A stretch of DNA of 53,567 nt. It comes from Clostridia bacterium. GTDB taxonomy: Bacteria; Bacillota; Clostridia; Christensenellales; Aristaeellaceae. Positions 9,721 to 18,181 of the stretch are shown in pieces. The stretch lies in NCBI GenBank assembly GCA_017512905.1, contig JAFWEL010000129.1:1-53567 (forward strand), written 5' to 3'. The notes under the pieces were generated by a model. That model searched no databases. It was given only the letters and a program-made list of their open reading frames with translations, and had not been told where the DNA came from. The translations under genes were made by a program, and so were the position numbers. How positions within the stretch are numbered: position 1 is the first letter of the stretch; every line of letters begins with the position of its first letter.

Positions 9721-10794
9721 TCATCGATCCCCTTTCCGTATGGCGTTGGTAGTTTCCTTGTCGAAGAAGTGCTTGCGCTTGAAGCCCAGCTTCACGATGT
9801 CGCCGTTTTTGTAGTCGGTCCAGCCGCGCAGCTTGGCTGTGACGCGGATATTGTCGCCCATGTGGCCGTGCACCAGCGTGTTCATGCCAAGGTTTTCGTT
9901 GGAGAACACCTTCACCGGCAGCGAGCCGCCCTCCACGATGTCCTCGGGGCGCACGCCCAGGGTGATGGCCTTGCGGTTGTAGCCGGCCAGCGTCGCCTTT
10001 TCCGCGTCGGACAGCTGCACCTCAAAGCCCTTGCCGTACAGCGCGCCGTTTTCAAAGGTCACGTCGAAGAAGTTCATCGGCGGCAGGCCAATGAAGCCCG
10101 CGACGAAGGTGTTGTTGGGCGAATCGTACAGCTCCAGCGGCGTGCCGGTCTGCTGCACATGGCCCATGGACATGCAGACGATGCGGTCCGCCAGGGTCAG
10201 CGCCTCGGTCTGGTCGTGGGTCACGTACATCATCGTGGCGTTCAGGCGCTTGTGCAGCAGCAGGATCTCCCGCCGGGTCGCGCCGCGCAGCTTGGCGTCC
10301 AGGTTGGAAAGGGGCTCGTCGAACAGGAAGACCTTGGGGTTCCGGACGATGGAGCGGCCCATGGCCACGCGCTGGCGCTGGCCGCCGGAGAGCTGGGACG
10401 GCTTCTTGTTCAACTGGCTGGTCAGGCCCAGAATGTCCGCGGCCGCCAACACCTTCTTGTGGATGACGTTGGGGTCCTCCTTGCGCAGCAGCAGCGAAAA
10501 GGCCATGTTTTCATAGATGGTCATGTGGCCGTACAGCGCGTAGTTCTGGAACACCATCGCCATGTCCCGGTCCTTGGCCGGGGCACGGGTGATGTCCCTG
10601 CCGTCCAGCAGCAGGTTGCCCCGGGAGATGTCCTCCAGGCCCGCCACCATGCGCAGCGTGGTGGACTTACCGCAGCCCGAGGGGCCGACCAGTACGATCA
10701 ACTCGCCGTCCTTGATGTCGATGTTGAAATCGTACACCGCCTGGACGTTGTTGTCGTATATTTTATCGATATGTTGTAAACTCAACTGTGCCAT
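9721..10794 (-). CDS. Sugar ABC transporter ATP-binding protein (MsmX/UgpC type), pectin locus copy 1
   Basis: A 357-residue CUT1 ATPase: Walker A GPSGCGKSTT, Q-loop MVFQNYALYGHM, signature LSGGQRQRVAMG, Walker B VFLFDEP, H-loop YVTHDQTEA, and a C-terminal TOBE-like domain. It is flanked by the two pairs of 4-TM proteins rather than by the permease genes. With 4653-5729 the operon encodes two full ATPases for a single visible LplB/LplC pair. Confidence 0.95.
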   Translation of the reverse strand: MAQLSLQHIDKIYDNNVQAVYDFNIDIKDGELIVLVGPSGCGKSTTLRMVAGLEDISRGNLLLDGRDITRAPAKDRDMAMVFQNYALYGHMTIYENMAFSLLLRKEDPNVIHKKVLAAADILGLTSQLNKKPSQLSGGQRQRVAMGRSIVRNPKVFLFDEPLSNLDAKLRGATRREILLLHKRLNATMMYVTHDQTEALTLADRIVCMSMGHVQQTGTPLELYDSPNNTFVAGFIGLPPMNFFDVTFENGALYGKGFEVQLSDAEKATLAGYNRKAITLGVRPEDIVEGGSLPVKVFSNENLGMNTLVHGHMGDNIRVTAKLRGWTDYKNGDIVKLGFKRKHFFDKETTNAIRKGDR

Positions 10795-10807
10795 GGTGCG
10801 CCCTCCC

Positions 10808-11293
10808 CTATGCCTTCTGGCCTTCCAGGCCGGCGATATGCGCCTTCAGCGCGCGGCTCTTCGTAAGGTTCACCGCCGCGGCCACGATCAGGCATACGGC
10901 CGAGGCCACGAGATAGATCACGGCGCGGACAAACTGTCCGTTGTTCATCGCCAGCAGCTCCTGGCCCGCGACAGTCACCGACGTGGCATGGGCATGCACC
11001 GGCCATATGAAAATCCTGACGATCTGAATCGCGCCCAACAGGCAGAGCACCCAGGAATAGCCCTGCTTGTAGTTCTTCACGCCCTCGGAGGCCAGGAAGG
11101 CCGCCAGCATGAACACCAGGTTGTAGAGGATGGAAGCGCCCATCATCATGTTGTAGTAATATTCCACATTGATTTTATACAGGCTCACAAAGTAGATCGC
11201 GTCGAATAAGATGGCCAGCAGGACCAGCCGCGAGGACGTGGTGTTCTTTGTGAAGCGCATGCGATCGAGGCGAATGGACTGGTCGTTCATCAT
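10808..11293 (-). CDS. Unrecognised 4-TM membrane protein of the pectin locus (B)
   Basis: A 161-residue protein with hydrophobic segments near residues 22-40, 48-70, 79-97 and 120-143. An extracytoplasmic-type loop follows TM3 (HAHATSVTVAGQELLAMN) and the tail is basic. Its start overlaps the stop of membrane protein A by 4 bp, and the ATPase gene follows after 13 bp, so A, B and the ATPase form a tight unit. No known domain recognised. Confidence 0.75.
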   Translation of the reverse strand: MMNDQSIRLDRMRFTKNTTSSRLVLLAILFDAIYFVSLYKINVEYYYNMMMGASILYNLVFMLAAFLASEGVKNYKQGYSWVLCLLGAIQIVRIFIWPVHAHATSVTVAGQELLAMNNGQFVRAVIYLVASAVCLIVAAAVNLTKSRALKAHIAGLEGQKA

Positions 11294-11880
11294 GCCGACA
11301 CCGCCTTTCCTGCTTCAATCAGTTTTCTCTCGTTCTTCATCAGCGTCACCTTCCATGCCGCGCTGATGATGAGCAGCGCCACCACAAACAGCGCGAAGGC
11401 AAAGATGGCGGTATTGACATCGAACCAAAATGTCGAGTCGGTGTAGGTGCCCGCCCTGGACAGGCGGCGCTCCAGTTGGGCGAAATCCACGGTGGACAGG
11501 TACTGGACCTTGAAGGCCGTGATCCGGCCATGGGCCCACAGGGCCACCGCGATGTTCGCCACGGCATTGGCGCAGATCGCCACATAATTGCCGATGTAAT
11601 ACTTCCGGCGGGAATGGGTATTGGTGATGAACAGCAGGCAGGAAACCAGTATCAGGCCGATGCCCGCCCGCAGCAGCGACTGGTTGAACCCCTGCATGTC
11701 GTAGTAGATCATGGCACCGGCCACCTTGACCGAAGACGGGTCGTCAGGCACCGGAATCATTGTGTACAGCATATCGTACAGATCCGTCATGATGCCCAGC
11801 GCGTACAGGAATACCAGCGCGCTTGCCGCAATGGACAGGAAACACGCGATGCGCTGCAATTTCATCTGTTTCTTATACAT
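11290..11880 (-). CDS. Unrecognised 4-TM membrane protein of the pectin locus (A)
   Basis: A 196-residue protein with hydrophobic segments near residues 10-32, 66-86, 93-115 and 155-178. A first outside loop of about 30 residues (DLYDMLYTMIPVPDDP) and a second loop of about 40 residues beginning GRITAFKVQY are predicted outside. It is the first gene after the solute-binding protein, separated by 196 bp containing a 13-bp-stem hairpin. No known domain; it may be distantly related to protein C. Confidence 0.75.
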   Translation of the reverse strand: MYKKQMKLQRIACFLSIAASALVFLYALGIMTDLYDMLYTMIPVPDDPSSVKVAGAMIYYDMQGFNQSLLRAGIGLILVSCLLFITNTHSRRKYYIGNYVAICANAVANIAVALWAHGRITAFKVQYLSTVDFAQLERRLSRAGTYTDSTFWFDVNTAIFAFALFVVALLIISAAWKVTLMKNERKLIEAGKAVSA

Positions 11881-11905
11881 GTCGACCTTCCCCCGATCAG
11901 TGGTT

Positions 11906-11937
11906 CCCTTCCTCCCGGCCGGAGCCGGGAGGAAGGG
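11906..11937 (-). promoter_or_regulatory. Strong intercistronic hairpin downstream of the solute-binding protein gene
   Basis: Perfect 13-bp stem CCCTTCCTCCCGG/CCGGGAGGAAGGG (11906-11918, 11925-11937) with a 6-nt loop and no U-tract, followed by further GC-rich inverted segments up to about 12035. Such hairpins often protect the 3' end of an abundant upstream message (the binding-protein mRNA) or cause partial termination. The remaining part of this 196-bp gap holds no gene. Confidence 0.55.
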
Positions 11938-12076
11938 GTGTTTGTTTCCAGGTCAGCAACCGCCCTGCGGACCGCGGGGATTGCCGCGGCGTCTGCGCCG
12001 CCATTGGGGCGGCCCGTAAGGCCGCCGCACCAGGCGGTATCCGTTCATCGGCGATCACTGACTTCAGTCAATCATC

Positions 12077-14128
12077 TTACAGGTTGGTGTAGTAATCCAG
12101 CAGGCGGGCCCAGGCGTCGCCCTTCAGCAGCAGGTAGTCGAAGCCGAACCAGTCGGTATCGACGGTCGCCGCGGCCTCCTCGGGGCTGGTCATGCCGTCC
12201 AGGGTGAAGCCCTTGACGATGATGTCCACGAAGACGTTCTCGCCGTCCTTGGCCAGGTTGAACTTGCCGCCGGCGGTCAGCTCGGTGTAGGAGTTCAGCT
12301 CGTCGTTTTCAACCTTGGTGTTGGGCAGCACGGTGGGCATGGAGGAATACCAGGGATTCTCGGTGATGGCCAGCTCGGGATGCTTGATGGTGCCCAGGCC
12401 GATGGCCGTGGAGATGTGGCCCGCGCCTTCCTTGCCGACGGCGCTGGTGCACTGGTACTCGAAGGCCTGGCTCTTGGCGAAGGACAGGGTGGAGCCCAGG
12501 TACATGCGGGCGTAGTTGGTATAGTTGCCGCTGGCCTTCTCCCACAGCTCCGCGTAGGTGGCGTCGGCGATGACGGGCATCTCCTTGCCGTTGAACATGA
12601 AGGTCTCGTAGCTGCCGTCTTCCTTGGTCTTGATAAAGGCGTCGGGGCCGTAGCTCATCAGGATCTGGCCCTTGTCGGAGAAGGCGTAGTCGATCAGCGA
12701 CAGCGCGGCGTTCAGCTTGGCCTCGTCGCCCTCGACGCCGGCCTTGGAGATGGCCCAGCCGTCGGTCTTGACGGAGCGCCAGGACTCGGTGAAGCGCATG
12801 TACACGCCCTCGTCGTCGGTGCCGTCGTACCAGCGGGCCACGGGCACCATGACCGCCATGTACTTCTCGCCGTCCTGCAGCTTGGTCTCGTTCATGATGG
12901 TCTGGGTCTGGTTGTAGTCGTAGCTCATGAAGCCCAGATCGTTCTCAAGATAGGTGCCGCTGTTTTCCTCGGAGGAATCCAGGAACGCCTTGGAGATCAG
13001 GCCCTCCTGCACCATGTCGTTCATGCGGCCCATGGCCTCGTAGGCGGCGGTCTCCTGGCGGGCGTCATGCAGCTCGCCGTCGGCGCCGACATACAGGTAA
13101 TCCTGGCGGGACTCCATGCCGCGCACGCCGAACAGGTGGCCGGCCAGGCGGATCATATCCACGCGGCGCTGGTTGTTGGCCTCCTCGCGGGTGAACAGGC
13201 CCTGCACGGAATCGGTGCCGTTGAGGGTCTGGGGATTGGCCACCACGCAGCGCAGCAGGGCAACCAGTTCATCGGCGTCCCAGGCGGCGTTCTGGCCCAC
13301 GAACAGGTTGGAGCGCTCGGTGCCATAGTAGCCGTCATAGGTCTTGTCGATGTACTCGCGCAGCATGTTGACCGCGTCGACGCCGCTCATGGGCATCTTC
13401 TCGCTCATGGCCGCCACGATGTTGCCGTAGGCATCGTAGTTCTTGGTGACGGTCTCGGTGCCGGAGCCGTCCAGCTTCACGGTCTCGATCTCCACGGTAC
13501 CGGTGATGGGCATGTAGGGCTGGCAGACCGGCGCGGCGGTGTCGTTGCAGGCCTCGGCGGTGAACTCACCCTCGCCGTCCAGCAGCTTCTGCACCCAGTC
13601 CACGCGCATCAGCGGCATGCGCTCGATGTCGTTGACGCCGTCGAAGTAGGGGCTGAAGTAAATGGCGCCGGTGGAGGTGTTGCCGGTGATGGACAGGCGA
13701 ACGATGGGGTTCGCGTCCAGATAGGCCTTGAAGGAGGGCATCTGGTCCATGTACTCGGCCAGGTTGACCAGGCTGCCGGCCTCGCCGTACTCGGACAGGG
13801 TGGCGGCGGTGCCGCTGATCATGTCCACCTCGTTCAGGCGGTCCTTCCAGAACTCGAACTCCTTGGCAGCGCTGTTGCCCTGGTACTTGTCCTCGAACTT
13901 CACGCCGAGGATCTTTTCCATTTCCACCCAGGTGGGCTTCAGGTCGCCGGTGTTGTAGGTGTTACCATCGGCCAGGGTCACGCCGCTGCCGGCGGTCTCG
14001 GCATCAAAGGCGATGCCCGTCTTGGTGCTGTTGTAGCCGGTGGCCATGCGCAGCACGGTGTCCTCAGCCAGCGCGGCGCAGGACAGCAGCATGGCGCAGG
14101 CCAACAGGATCGACAAGAGCTTCTTCAT
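12077..14128 (-). CDS. Large extracellular solute-binding protein (ABC family 1, LplA-like)
   Basis: A 683-residue secreted binding protein. It has an N-terminal signal sequence (MKKLLSILLACAMLLSCAALAE) that could be cut at ALA-ED or, less typically, lipidated at the LLSC cysteine. The pattern of an N-terminal lobe with LVNLAEYMDQMPSFKAYLD, then WVQKLLD, then SKAGVEGDEAKLNAALSLIDY, is that of LplA-type proteins paired with LplB/LplC permeases. At 683 residues it is longer than the usual 420-570. It follows the LplC-type permease by 19 bp. It probably captures pectin-derived oligogalacturonides or rhamnogalacturonides. Confidence 0.9.
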   Translation of the reverse strand: MKKLLSILLACAMLLSCAALAEDTVLRMATGYNSTKTGIAFDAETAGSGVTLADGNTYNTGDLKPTWVEMEKILGVKFEDKYQGNSAAKEFEFWKDRLNEVDMISGTAATLSEYGEAGSLVNLAEYMDQMPSFKAYLDANPIVRLSITGNTSTGAIYFSPYFDGVNDIERMPLMRVDWVQKLLDGEGEFTAEACNDTAAPVCQPYMPITGTVEIETVKLDGSGTETVTKNYDAYGNIVAAMSEKMPMSGVDAVNMLREYIDKTYDGYYGTERSNLFVGQNAAWDADELVALLRCVVANPQTLNGTDSVQGLFTREEANNQRRVDMIRLAGHLFGVRGMESRQDYLYVGADGELHDARQETAAYEAMGRMNDMVQEGLISKAFLDSSEENSGTYLENDLGFMSYDYNQTQTIMNETKLQDGEKYMAVMVPVARWYDGTDDEGVYMRFTESWRSVKTDGWAISKAGVEGDEAKLNAALSLIDYAFSDKGQILMSYGPDAFIKTKEDGSYETFMFNGKEMPVIADATYAELWEKASGNYTNYARMYLGSTLSFAKSQAFEYQCTSAVGKEGAGHISTAIGLGTIKHPELAITENPWYSSMPTVLPNTKVENDELNSYTELTAGGKFNLAKDGENVFVDIIVKGFTLDGMTSPEEAAATVDTDWFGFDYLLLKGDAWARLLDYYTNL

Positions 14129-14147
14129 ACAATTTTCCTCCTTGATA

Positions 14148-15038
14148 TTATTCCTTCACACCGCCGGCATTGGTGCCTTTGGCGAAGTACTTCTGGATAA
14201 AGGGGTAGATGATGAGGATCGGCACGATGGAGCAGACGATCAACGCGTAGATGACCGAATCCGAGGCGTAAGTCTCGTTCCAGCCCGCCATGGTCTCGGG
14301 GTTGGTAAAGTCCTCCAGCGTCAGGCGGATGAACACCTGCAGCGGATGCTCGTGGGAATTGGAGATCATCTGGCGCGCCCAGAAATAGCCGTTCCAGCGG
14401 GAGATGGCGAAGAACAGCGCCACCGTGGCGATGGTGGATTTGGACATCGGGATGAACACCTTGCTCAGCACGCCGAACTCGGTGGCGCCGTCGACGATGG
14501 CGGCCTCCTCGATCTCGCTGGGCACGTTTTCAAAGGCGTTTCGAAGCAGTATGATGTTCATGGCCGCCATGCCCATGGCGATGACCACCAGCCACTTGTC
14601 ATCCATGATGCCCACGGAATTGAACACCTTCTTGGTGGCCAGGTAGTTCAGGTACTGGGGCACGATGCCTGCGGAAAACCACATCGTAAAGACCAGATAG
14701 AAGTTGAACGCCTTGCGGAACAGCAGCCGCTTCTTGGACAGGGCGTAAGCGCCCAGTATGGACACGCCCAGGGCCCACAGGGTGCCGTAGACGGTCAGGA
14801 ACAGCGTGTTGGAATAGGAATTCCAGAACATGTTGTCGTTGAACATCCTGCGGAAGGCGTCGAACTGGATGTCCTTGGGGAACAGCACCACCTGGCCGTA
14901 GTCCACGGCGTGGCGGCCGCTGATGGAGGCTGACACCGCGTACACGAAGGGATACAGGCACCCCAGGGCGAACACGGTCAGGAGCGTATAGCTGACGATC
15001 TTGAAAATCAGCTCGGAGACCTCAAGTTTTCTTTTCAT
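14148..15038 (-). CDS. Carbohydrate ABC transporter permease (LplC/MalG type)
   Basis: A 296-residue permease with six predicted TM segments. The ATPase-contact EAA loop is clear: EIEEAAIVDGATEFGVLSKV followed by FIPMSK. The C-terminal FIQKYFAKGTNAGGVKE is typical of LplC proteins. It forms the channel with the LplB-type partner encoded 13 bp upstream, and with one of the MsmX-type ATPases. Confidence 0.94.
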   Translation of the reverse strand: MKRKLEVSELIFKIVSYTLLTVFALGCLYPFVYAVSASISGRHAVDYGQVVLFPKDIQFDAFRRMFNDNMFWNSYSNTLFLTVYGTLWALGVSILGAYALSKKRLLFRKAFNFYLVFTMWFSAGIVPQYLNYLATKKVFNSVGIMDDKWLVVIAMGMAAMNIILLRNAFENVPSEIEEAAIVDGATEFGVLSKVFIPMSKSTIATVALFFAISRWNGYFWARQMISNSHEHPLQVFIRLTLEDFTNPETMAGWNETYASDSVIYALIVCSIVPILIIYPFIQKYFAKGTNAGGVKE

Positions 15039-15051
15039 TCAAAGCCCCCCT

Positions 15052-16110
15052 TTAGTACAGCGACACGTTGGACGCCTTGCGGGCCACCGTATTCGCGCCG
15101 ATGACCAGCAGCATGCCCACCACGTTGTTCATCATCTCGGCAGCGGAGGCGATGCCCTTCTGGGCGCCCGCCAGGCCGTAGCGCTGGGCAAAGGTGGAAA
15201 CCACGTCGGCGGTCACGTAGGTGTTGGTGTTGTACAGCAGCAGCACCTTTTCATAGCCGATGTTCAGCAGCGAGCCGATGCGCATGATCAGCATGATGAC
15301 GATGGTGGAGAGTATGCTGGGCAGCACCACGTAGCGCATCTGGGCCATCTTGCCCGCGCCGTCGATCTGCGCCGCCTCATAGCTGGTGGGCGATATGGCG
15401 ATGATCGCCGCAAAGAACACGATGCTGTCGTAGCCCGCCGTCTCCCAGATGCCGCTGATCTGGTAGATGCCCCGGAAGAAGGCCGGGTTGTTCAGCAGGC
15501 CCGAGTTGGCCGTCTCCTGGCTGATCAGGCCCAGCCGCGCCAGGAACTGGCTGACGATGCCCGCGCCGCTGGTCAGGGAGCCCTGCTTCACCAGCATCAT
15601 CACCAGCGAGGTCATGACGACGGTGGACATGAACTTCGGCAGGTAGGTGAGCACCTGGTAGACGCTTCGGGCGATGTTGGAGCGGATCTCGTTGAAGAAC
15701 AGGGCCAGTATGATGGGCATCGGGAAGCCGAAGCACAGGCCGTAGAAGCTGAGCAGGAAGGTGTTGCGCAGGGCCCGCCAGAATTCCACCGACAGGCCGC
15801 CGGTGCCGCCGCCGACCAGCAGGGTCTTGAAATAGGAGAAGCCCGCGAAATACTGGTCGGCCACCGGCTTGACCTGGTCGCTGACCTTGAACGCGCCCAG
15901 AAGCTCGTACATGGGCAGGTAGCGCCAGAACAGGAAGACCAGCAGGGTGGGCAGCAGCATCACGTAAAGGCGCCAGTCCTTGAGGATGGTGCGCCCCACG
16001 TGCAACCAGTAGTGCTTTTCGACGTCGTCGCGCACCAGCTGTTCGGGGTCTTCCCGATAAGTGCCGCTGGCCTGATCGAAAATCAGATAATCCGATCCCT
16101 TGTCTCTCAT
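15052..16110 (-). CDS. Carbohydrate ABC transporter permease (LplB type)
   Basis: A 352-residue permease. An unusual hydrophilic N-terminus of about 45 residues precedes TM1 (LYVMLLPTLLVFLFWRYLPM), with the LplB-typical PMYELLGAFK-like continuation. EAA loop SYEAAQIDGAGKMAQMRYV. The ATG shares one base with the TGA of the preceding gene (TGATG), so translation is coupled to the ECF-S-like gene. Confidence 0.94.
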   Translation of the reverse strand: MRDKGSDYLIFDQASGTYREDPEQLVRDDVEKHYWLHVGRTILKDWRLYVMLLPTLLVFLFWRYLPMYELLGAFKVSDQVKPVADQYFAGFSYFKTLLVGGGTGGLSVEFWRALRNTFLLSFYGLCFGFPMPIILALFFNEIRSNIARSVYQVLTYLPKFMSTVVMTSLVMMLVKQGSLTSGAGIVSQFLARLGLISQETANSGLLNNPAFFRGIYQISGIWETAGYDSIVFFAAIIAISPTSYEAAQIDGAGKMAQMRYVVLPSILSTIVIMLIMRIGSLLNIGYEKVLLLYNTNTYVTADVVSTFAQRYGLAGAQKGIASAAEMMNNVVGMLLVIGANTVARKASNVSLY

Positions 16111-16694
16111 CAGAATCCTCCTCTTTCTTCTTTTTCCTGCCTCTGTATCCTGAGCAGGTAGTGGTTTTGATCTTCAAATATGCCATCCAGCCGGCGGGCG
16201 ATCCAGACCAGCACCAGTGTGAACAGCAGCGTAATCGCGTCGGTGGTGAAAAAGCCCAGCGCCATCGCCGGCAACGCGCCAAAAATAACGGCAAACAGCG
16301 CCCGGCCCAGCTGCATCAGCAGCGTCACGGCCAGCGCCAGCAACAGGGATTTGGAGGCGCTCTGCCGTATGCCCTCGGCTGTCGCCGCCCGGATAAAGGC
16401 CAGCGCCGCAAGGGACAGCAGATTGCCTGCCGCGTAGATGATGTAATGCTTCGCGCCCGCGCCCGAGGTCAGGCAGAAGACGACGCCCCCCAGCGCCGCG
16501 TGCAGGCCCGCCCACGGGCCCCAGCGCATCATCACGATGGTCGTGATCGCCGGGGTGACGGACACGGTGTACGGCTCGTTCGGGAACCAGCGGCGCGCGG
16601 CGGTGACGGCGATCGTCTCTGCCACCGTCAGCATCAGGGCAAACATCGCAAGGTCCAGCGCACGGTATTGTTGAACCGTCCTGCGTCGTTGCAA
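16110..16694 (-). CDS. ECF-S-component-like membrane protein, first gene of the pectin operon
   Basis: A 194-residue protein with about six hydrophobic segments and the compact look of ECF-transporter S components or related small permeases (segments near residues 16-35, 45-65, 75-90, 95-112, 120-140, 150-175). I chose the TTG at 16694 because a perfect GGAGGTGG lies 7 bp upstream; the ATG at 16733 has no ribosome site. It is coupled to the LplB-type gene by a TGATG overlap. No ECF ATPase or T component is in the window, so the ECF assignment rests on appearance only. Confidence 0.65.
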   Translation of the reverse strand: MQRRRTVQQYRALDLAMFALMLTVAETIAVTAARRWFPNEPYTVSVTPAITTIVMMRWGPWAGLHAALGGVVFCLTSGAGAKHYIIYAAGNLLSLAALAFIRAATAEGIRQSASKSLLLALAVTLLMQLGRALFAVIFGALPAMALGFFTTDAITLLFTLVLVWIARRLDGIFEDQNHYLLRIQRQEKEERGGF

Positions 16695-16819
16695 TCCCCC
16701 ACCTCCAACCGGCAAGCGCACACGCTTTTCCATCAGCGGGAACAGTTTGGGTCACCCGACCTGAAGCACCCGACAAACGTTACAAACGCGCCACGAATTT
16801 GACACCTTGCACAATTCGA

Positions 16820-16848
16820 ATTATAACATCAACGGCATATTATGTCAA
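16820..16848 (-). promoter_or_regulatory. Consensus sigma-A promoter of the pectin operon
   Basis: On the minus strand: TTGACA (16843-16848), 17-bp spacer, TATAAT (16820-16825), a perfect match to the housekeeping consensus. The start point would be about 118 nt before the TTG start of the first gene. A small AATTCGAATT palindrome overlaps the region just downstream of the -10 box (about 16811-16822) and could be an operator. A promoter this strong without a repressor or riboswitch would be constitutive. Confidence 0.85.
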
Positions 16849-16900
16849 TCTAATTGATTGGATTTATTTTATAAGCTTTTCCCGTATTGTCCTGAGTTTT

Positions 16901-17974
16901 CTACCAGTCGTTCCCGGAAAACGGCTCGCCGTCGATGCGGATGCGGGCCGCGATCAGCTTGGCCAGGAAAAACACGAGGGCGCACTCCTCCTCCTGCCAG
17001 AGGCGGCGGTTGTGGGGCTCGGCGCAGACGAGGTAGCCGTCGGTGGGCTCGTTGTCCATGCCGATGCGCACCACCATCAGCGACTCCACCTCCCGTTTGC
17101 TCAGCACCCCGTAAAACCGGGGGCTGCGCGCCTCGACCTGCGACAGGTCATTGGACGCGAACAGCTCGTCGATCATCAGCCGGTCGATGTCGCCCACGTC
17201 CTCCCGGACGCCCTGTACGCGGATGGCCCGCATGATCCTGTCCCGGTCGACATAATACAAATCCGATACCTTCAGCTCGTCGATCATCACCGGCGCGACG
17301 GAATGGAGCTTGTTCTTCAGTCCCGGTACCATCTCAAACATGCGCACGAGGTTGCGCATCGAGGTATAGAGCCCCTGGCGGGCGATATGGCGGATCTGTA
17401 TGTCGGCGTGTTTTTCCTTTACATAAATAATGTAACAGTTCCTGCCCTTGCGCTTGCCCCGGTAGAGGGTCTTGTCAATCGTCCCAAACAGCCCGTCAAA
17501 ATCCCCGGCGTCGTCGGGAAAGGTGGCGCAGCCGACGGTGCCCGTGATGAAGGGATCACAGCCCTCCACCGGCACATTCCTGCGGACCACAAGAGCGCTG
17601 TTGTACAGCGCGTTGAGGAACGCCTTTTTGTCGTCGTAGGCGCGGTCGCGCAGGTTGATCCACAGCAGCTCGTCACCGCCAAAGCGGCCCGCAACGCCGT
17701 AGCCGTCCAGGTATTGGGCCAGGCCGTCCGCCACGCTCTTCAACACGATGTCGCCCACATGGTGGCCGTAGGTGTCATTGATGTATTTGAAATTGTCCAG
17801 GTCCAGTATGCCAAAGGTGAAGGGCGTCCCCGCTTCGATCAGCGAGCGCACGAAGCCGAGTATGTACTGGCGGGAAACGACGCCCGTGAGGGTATCCAGC
17901 ACATAGTTGATCCTGTCCTCCTGAAACGCCCTCTTGAAAAATGGATAGCGCGAAAGCTGCTGTTCCGTATACAT
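16901..17974 (-). CDS. Cytosolic diguanylate cyclase (GGDEF) with C-terminal GAF-like domain
   Basis: A 357-residue protein. The GGDEF domain comes first (about residues 25-185; DLDNFKYINDTYGHHVGD and the active-site variant RFGGDELL), then a region of about 160 residues with GAF-like alternation ending FFLAKLIAARIRI. It makes cyclic di-GMP. The RxxD inhibitory site expected five residues before GGDEL is absent (GYGVAGR), so product inhibition may be lacking. No TM segments. ATG at 17974 chosen over GTG 17986, because GGGGAG abuts the GTG. It lies upstream of and in the same direction as the pectin operon, which has its own promoter. Confidence 0.88.
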   Translation of the reverse strand: MYTEQQLSRYPFFKRAFQEDRINYVLDTLTGVVSRQYILGFVRSLIEAGTPFTFGILDLDNFKYINDTYGHHVGDIVLKSVADGLAQYLDGYGVAGRFGGDELLWINLRDRAYDDKKAFLNALYNSALVVRRNVPVEGCDPFITGTVGCATFPDDAGDFDGLFGTIDKTLYRGKRKGRNCYIIYVKEKHADIQIRHIARQGLYTSMRNLVRMFEMVPGLKNKLHSVAPVMIDELKVSDLYYVDRDRIMRAIRVQGVREDVGDIDRLMIDELFASNDLSQVEARSPRFYGVLSKREVESLMVVRIGMDNEPTDGYLVCAEPHNRRLWQEEECALVFFLAKLIAARIRIDGEPFSGNDW

Positions 17975-18037
17975 GTGCGCAGACACTCCCCTTTTGGGCC
18001 GGCTGAGTGGAATTGGCCGATCACCTGAATCGCATAT

Positions 18038-18067
18038 ATTATACCAGCTGTATAGGGTTTCTGTCCA
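18038..18067 (-). promoter_or_regulatory. Promoter of the diguanylate cyclase gene
   Basis: Minus strand TGGACA (18062-18067), 18-bp spacer, TATAAT (18038-18043), ending about 60 bp before the chosen start. Confidence 0.6.
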
Positions 18068-18107
18068 GCGGAAAATGAGATAAATGATTGGAATTTGTTA
18101 TGGAAAA

Positions 18108-18146
18108 GCGCAGGCCGACCGCAAAACATTTGCGGTCAGCCTGCGC
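18108..18146 (-). terminator. Terminator of the aminotransferase gene
   Basis: An 18-bp stem (18108-18125 with 18129-18146, one G-T wobble) and a 3-nt loop. On the minus strand it is followed by TTTT, 36 bp after the aminotransferase stop. Confidence 0.8.
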
Positions 18147-18181
18147 AAAACCAAAGGAGCTTTTTCAGCGACGCATAAGCG

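Noticed and set aside
8483-11880. The four 4-TM proteins as ordinary ABC permeases
   Set aside because: None has the EAA cytoplasmic loop, and each has only about four TM segments; the LplB/LplC pair already fills that role.
12380-14200. Plus-strand open frame of about 600 codons opposite the binding protein
   Set aside because: Antisense to a gene with signal peptide and family pattern; repetitive Gly/His/Val composition and no start signal.
16695-16812. Riboswitch or attenuator in the leader of the pectin operon
   Set aside because: I saw no known riboswitch core and no terminator/antiterminator pair in the roughly 118-nt leader.
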